NCBI RefSeq assembly: GCF_025465255.1
Contig: NZ_JAODNI010000164.1
Span: forward strand, 52,642-116,641
DNA from: Pseudonocardia sp.
GTDB lineage: Bacteria; Actinomycetota; Actinomycetes; Mycobacteriales; Pseudonocardiaceae
Reading direction: 5' to 3'
Length of the DNA: 64,000 nt
Part shown: positions 62,482 to 64,000 of the stretch, in pieces
How positions within the stretch are numbered: the stretch's first letter is position 1
Layout of the letters: each line of letters starts with the position of its first letter
The notes under the pieces: generated by a model
Told to the model about the DNA's origin: nothing
Seen by the model: the letters and a program-made list of their open reading frames with translations, nothing else
Database searches by the model: none
Program-made: the position numbers and the translations under genes

Positions 62482-62700
62482 TCAGGAGCCGGTGCGGAAC
62501 ACGACGCCGCCCGTGGCGACGGGGACGCGGAGCCGCGGGGAGAACAGGAAGCCGTCCGCGGGCACGTCCACGCGCGAGGAGCCGGGCGCCGGGCGCAGGC
62601 CGAGCACCTCGTCGACGGTGAGGTCGACCGGGCCGCGCGGCGCCGGGATCAGCGGAGCGCCGGTCTCGGTGGAGGTGGTGCTGCTGGCGGGCCGGTTCAT
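62482..62700 (-). CDS. Hypothetical 72-residue protein
   Basis: The product begins MNRPASSTTSTETGAPLIP and has LTVDEVLGLRPAPGSSRVDVPADGFLFSPRLRVPVATGGVVFRTG. Codon use fits the genome. ATG 62700 follows GGGAG by 6 nt. It ends at the stop of the MSMEG_0570-like gene with no gap. I recognise no domain. The Thr-Val-Asp-Glu-Val-Leu start of the second half resembles small uncharacterised actinobacterial proteins. Confidence 0.6.
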   Translation of the reverse strand: MNRPASSTTSTETGAPLIPAPRGPVDLTVDEVLGLRPAPGSSRVDVPADGFLFSPRLRVPVATGGVVFRTGS

Positions 62701-62817
62701 GACGCTCTCCCTGGACGATGCCGACGACCTACACCCGTACGTCGCAGGTCCTGCTGCGCCATTAGCACCATTGACCGGCTTTACCCCGAATTGGGTACGC
62801 CCGGCCATACTGCGGGG

Positions 62818-63726
62818 GTGAACGGCACCTCCCGCCGGGCCGCGGTCCTCGGCTCCCCCATCACGCACTCGCTCTCCCCCGTCCTGCACGGCGCCGCGTA
62901 CGCCGCGCTCGGCCTCGGCGGCTGGTCCTACGATGCGCACGAGGTGGACGAGGCGGGCCTGCCCGGGTTCGTCGACGCGCTGGGCGCCGAGTGGGCGGGG
63001 CTGTCGCTGACGATGCCGCTCAAGCGGGTGGCGATCGAGATCGCGGACCGGGTCTCCCCGCTGGCCCGGGCGACGGGCGCCGCCAACACGATGGTCTTCA
63101 CGCCGCAGGGCCGGCTCGTGGAGAACACCGACGTCATCGGCATCGTCGAGTCGCTGCGGGCGGCCGGGGTGGACAGGGTCGAGAACGCTGTGGTGCTGGG
63201 CGCGGGCGGGACCGCGCAGGCCGCGCTCGCCGCCCTCCGTGACCTGGGGGCGACCGCGCCGACGGTGCTGGTGCGCAGCGCGTCGCGCGCCGGGGAGCTG
63301 CGGGACGCGGCCGAGCGGCTCGACGTCTCCCCCGTCGTCCAGGCCGTGCTGACCGACCCCGCCCGCGCGGCCGGGTTCCTGACGGGCGCGGACGTCGTCA
63401 TCTCCACGCTGCCCGGAAGCGCGGCGGACGAGCTCGGCGGCGCGCGCTGGCGCTCCCGGACCACCGTCCTGGACGTCGTCTACGCGCCCTGGCCCACCGC
63501 GTTCGCCGCGGGCGCCGCGACGGCCGGGTGCCGGATCGTCAGCGGACTGGACATGCTGCTGCACCAGGCGGTCGCGCAGGTGGAGCTGATGACCGGGCGG
63601 CCGGGGCCGGTCGAGGCGATGCGGGCCGCACTGGACTCGGCGGTTCTCGCGCCCGCGCCGCCACCTCCAACTTCTGCCCGTCGGACGCCGCCCGCCGCGT
63701 CGATCCCGAGGGCTGGCGGGACCTGA
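62818..63726 (+). CDS. aroE: Shikimate dehydrogenase AroE, with atypical C-terminal extension
   Basis: AroE reduces 3-dehydroshikimate to shikimate in the aromatic pathway. The 302-residue product has AVLGSPITHSLSPVLHGAAYAALGL, WAGLSLTMPLKRVAIE with the catalytic Lys, ATGAANTMVF, NTDVIG and VVLGAGGTAQAALAALRDLG (nucleotide loop). GTG 62818 is the normal start. The family usually ends near VEAMRAAL; here about 30 extra residues (DSAVLAPAPPPPTSARRTPPAA) continue because the frame runs into a DUF3253 gene. See the next entry. Confidence 0.9.
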   Translation: MNGTSRRAAVLGSPITHSLSPVLHGAAYAALGLGGWSYDAHEVDEAGLPGFVDALGAEWAGLSLTMPLKRVAIEIADRVSPLARATGAANTMVFTPQGRLVENTDVIGIVESLRAAGVDRVENAVVLGAGGTAQAALAALRDLGATAPTVLVRSASRAGELRDAAERLDVSPVVQAVLTDPARAAGFLTGADVVISTLPGSAADELGGARWRSRTTVLDVVYAPWPTAFAAGAATAGCRIVSGLDMLLHQAVAQVELMTGRPGPVEAMRAALDSAVLAPAPPPPTSARRTPPAASIPRAGGT

Positions 63727-63851
63727 TGGAACCCGCCCGGCGGGCCGCGCGCCGGCTCGTCGACGCGGGACGGGTCGAGATCACGCAGAAGGGACGGGTC
63801 GTGGACCCCTCGACGGCGCAGGGACCGATCAGGATCCGCCGGGCGCGCTGA
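63619..63851 (+). pseudogene. DUF3253 protein, out of frame at its 5' end
   Basis: From 63654 the frame reads RAATSNFCPSDAARRVDPEGWRDLMEPARRAARRLVDAGRVEITQKGRVVDPSTAQGPIRIRRAR, which matches the conserved part of DUF3253. A sensible N-terminus, MRAALDSAVLA, begins at ATG 63619 in another frame. An extra CC just before 63654 breaks the link. The ATG is also the Met of the aroE C-terminus. Either DUF3253 is frameshifted, or its start lies elsewhere. The 3' end overlaps the peptidase-like gene on the opposite strand by 23 nt. Confidence 0.6.
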
Positions 63852-64000
63852 GCAGGAGATCGCCGAGGTCCGCGTTCGGGGCCAGCTCGACCGGGTCCTC
63901 CCCGCGCCGGAACAGCCGCGCGGTGTGCCCGTGCAGGCTCAGGGACGCGTCCCGCAGCAGCCAGGCGCCCTCGCGCAGGCCGAGCACCGGGACGTCGTTC
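63829..64000 (-). CDS. Peptidase E-like (type 1 amidotransferase-like) C-terminus
   Basis: The last 56 residues of a gene are visible, reading NDVPVLGLREGAWLLRDASL, then SLHGHTARLFRRGEDPVELAPNADLGDLL. The GLREGA and FRRGE.P.E.APN pattern resembles the tail of peptidase E/S51-like proteins. The stop is TGA at 63829-63831 and the gene continues beyond the right edge. It overlaps the DUF3253 3' end by 23 nt. Confidence 0.6.
   Translation of the reverse strand, partial: NDVPVLGLREGAWLLRDASLSLHGHTARLFRRGEDPVELAPNADLGDLLLSAPGGS

Noticed and set aside
1..64000. tRNA, rRNA, insertion sequence or phage genes
   Set aside because: No transposase, integrase, phage structural gene or tRNA-like cloverleaf could be supported in any gap I read.

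Overview
The window is 64 kb of very GC-rich DNA with dense, short-spaced genes, many GTG starts and GTGA/ATGA overlaps. It is chromosomal sequence from an actinomycete. Phosphatidylinositol-mannoside genes, two mycothiol-dependent DinB-type proteins, a DprE2-like reductase, a TipA regulator, F420/flavin-type oxidoreductases and an EF-G2 paralogue together suggest Pseudonocardiales, most likely a Pseudonocardia-like genus. The genus is an inference from content, not a database match.

Layout. (1) 1-7973, mostly minus strand: yajC, ruvB, ruvA, ruvC, polA, a yebC-type regulator and pdxT. A LexA-type box precedes ruvAB, and a decayed MOSC gene lies between ruvC and polA. (2) 7974-21529, an accessory block between pdxT and pdxS: malic enzyme with an ACT domain, EF-G2, an SDR/DUF2867 protein, azlCD with a divergent XRE-cupin regulator and two matching palindromes, a MetV/MetF-like fusion, a decayed substrate-binding protein, a frameshifted amidohydrolase, creatininase plus SDR, and a secreted GH16 enzyme. 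(3) 21530-28519, minus strand: pdxS, a small membrane protein, pimA, patA, pgsA1, a HIT protein and thrS. This order matches the mycobacterial phospholipid/PIM locus as I remember it. (4) 28938-31342: an MFS exporter preceded on its own strand by an array of tiny genes, described below. (5) 31343-64000: scattered housekeeping and accessory genes, including a diguanylate cyclase, two class A penicillin-binding proteins, TipA, a PAS-GAF-SpoIIE phosphatase, pirin, a SNF2 ATPase with a SWIM partner, a cystathionine gamma-synthase-like enzyme, TatA, an M19 dipeptidase, NAD kinase, DprE2-like reductase and AroE. A DUF3253 remnant and a truncated peptidase-E-like gene close the window.

The most unusual element is at 30405-31118. 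On the minus strand there are ten six-codon open reading frames. Nine encode Met-Arg-Asn-Arg-Ala-Trp and one encodes MRNRTW. Each has its own purine-rich Shine-Dalgarno sequence 3-8 nt upstream and ends in TGA, and they recur every 60-84 bp. Codons vary synonymously (CGC/CGT/CGA/AGG/AGA for Arg, AAC/AAT for Asn, ATG/GTG start) while the peptide stays the same, and the linkers do not match. That pattern implies selection on the peptide. One further copy lost its stop and reads through into the next copy. The array runs into an 8-bp hairpin and then the MFS gene. The peptide could be a minimal secreted or modified product exported by the MFS protein. It could also be a repeated leader: its Arg-x-Arg start resembles known macrolide arrest peptides. 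I do not recognise this system.

Several genes are broken: the MOSC gene, the substrate-binding protein, the amidohydrolase and the DUF3253 gene. Some of these frameshifts could be sequence errors and deserve resequencing.
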